This document shows, in pieces, positions 33,872 through 34,024 of a stretch of DNA of 34,024 bases. How positions within the stretch are numbered: the stretch's first letter is position 1; each line of letters starts with the position of its first letter. The stretch spans positions 1 through 34,024 of the forward strand of contig CAMQXY010000026.1 of the NCBI GenBank assembly GCA_947039005.1. The letters are read 5' to 3'. The stretch comes from an uncultured Photobacterium sp. Its GTDB lineage: Bacteria > Pseudomonadota > Gammaproteobacteria > Enterobacterales > Vibrionaceae. The notes under the pieces are model-generated. The model saw only the letters and a program-made list of their open reading frames with translations. It ran no database searches and was not told where the DNA came from. Position numbers and translations under genes: made by a program.

Positions 33872-34024
33872 ATGGAAATGTTTAAATTAGATCGTAATGA
33901 ACAATATTTTATGAAGATCTACAATATGGGTAAAAATAAACATTCAACATATAAGCATAAGGTAAGGGTAGATACGAAGTCATGGTTCAAGGTATATAGT
34001 CTTAATATATCACCTCCTGATATC
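33872..34024 (+). CDS. Open frame running off the right edge (weak, unknown)
   Basis: From the ATG at 33872 a frame of 51 codons stays open to the last base. It reads MEMFKLDRNEQYFMKIYNMG and continues with a basic segment and SLNISPPDI. It lies directly after the kinase terminator. The ribosome site is weak and nothing in it is recognised, so it may be the start of a real gene or chance. More sequence to the right would decide. Confidence 0.35.
   Translation, partial: MEMFKLDRNEQYFMKIYNMGKNKHSTYKHKVRVDTKSWFKVYSLNISPPDI

Noticed and set aside
34004-34024. ATCACCTCCT near the right edge equals part of the 3' tail of 16S rRNA, and a GAAGTC...CAAGGTA pattern precedes it.
   Set aside because: The sequence around it does not follow 16S rRNA, spacing differs, and a short match in one place is likely chance.

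Overview
The window looks like chromosomal DNA of a gammaproteobacterium of the Vibrionaceae, most likely Photobacterium or a close relative. The base composition is low in GC, roughly 40% in genes and clearly lower in the right-hand intergenic regions. Fnr, UspE, TtcA, PepT, CobB and PotABCD are all close to their enterobacterial counterparts by eye. The ttcA, uspE, fnr and FIST-protein/hybrid-kinase neighbourhood recalls the Vibrio cholerae fnr region. No tRNA, complete rRNA, CRISPR array, insertion sequence or integrase was seen.

Region 1 (1-9993) is a complete respiratory formate dehydrogenase locus. It holds fdhD (minus strand, cut by the left edge), then on the plus strand a DUF3305 gene, a DUF3306 gene, a multi-cluster ferredoxin-like protein, a TorD-family chaperone, a small Tat-signal protein, and the three enzyme subunits fdhA (molybdenum/tungsten catalytic, cysteine form), fdhB (four-cluster electron-transfer protein) and fdhC (cytochrome b). 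A strong terminator closes it. FdhD, the TorD-like protein and the small proteins serve maturation and export; A, B and C oxidise periplasmic formate and pass electrons to the quinone pool.

Region 2 (10141-15111) holds the sirtuin deacylase cobB and, convergent to it, the spermidine/putrescine importer potA-potB-potC, with potD as a separate downstream unit behind its own terminator. Region 3 (15507-22862) is a run of independently transcribed housekeeping genes: a multi-pass membrane protein, pepT, a small unknown protein, an M32 carboxypeptidase with a decayed copy of its own 3' end beside it, the PBP5-type carboxypeptidase dacA, and the tRNA 2-thiocytidine enzyme ttcA.

Region 4 (22943-25904) is an accessory island between ttcA and uspE. 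It has a secreted trypsin-like protease with a two-fold C-terminal repeat, a membrane-anchored partner encoded 3 bp downstream, and a divergent small lipoprotein. Region 5 (25955-27955) is uspE and fnr, with a near-consensus Fnr box just upstream of fnr.

Region 6 (27956-34024) starts with about 1.4 kb of very AT-rich DNA without a credible gene, where I recall V. cholerae carrying its cbb3 oxidase genes. It continues with a membrane-anchored periplasmic protein, then a two-gene operon for a FIST-domain protein of the NosP type and a GAF/PAS hybrid histidine kinase of the NahK/VpsS type. A good Fur-box-like sequence lies just upstream of the FIST gene. The window ends in an open frame that runs off the edge.
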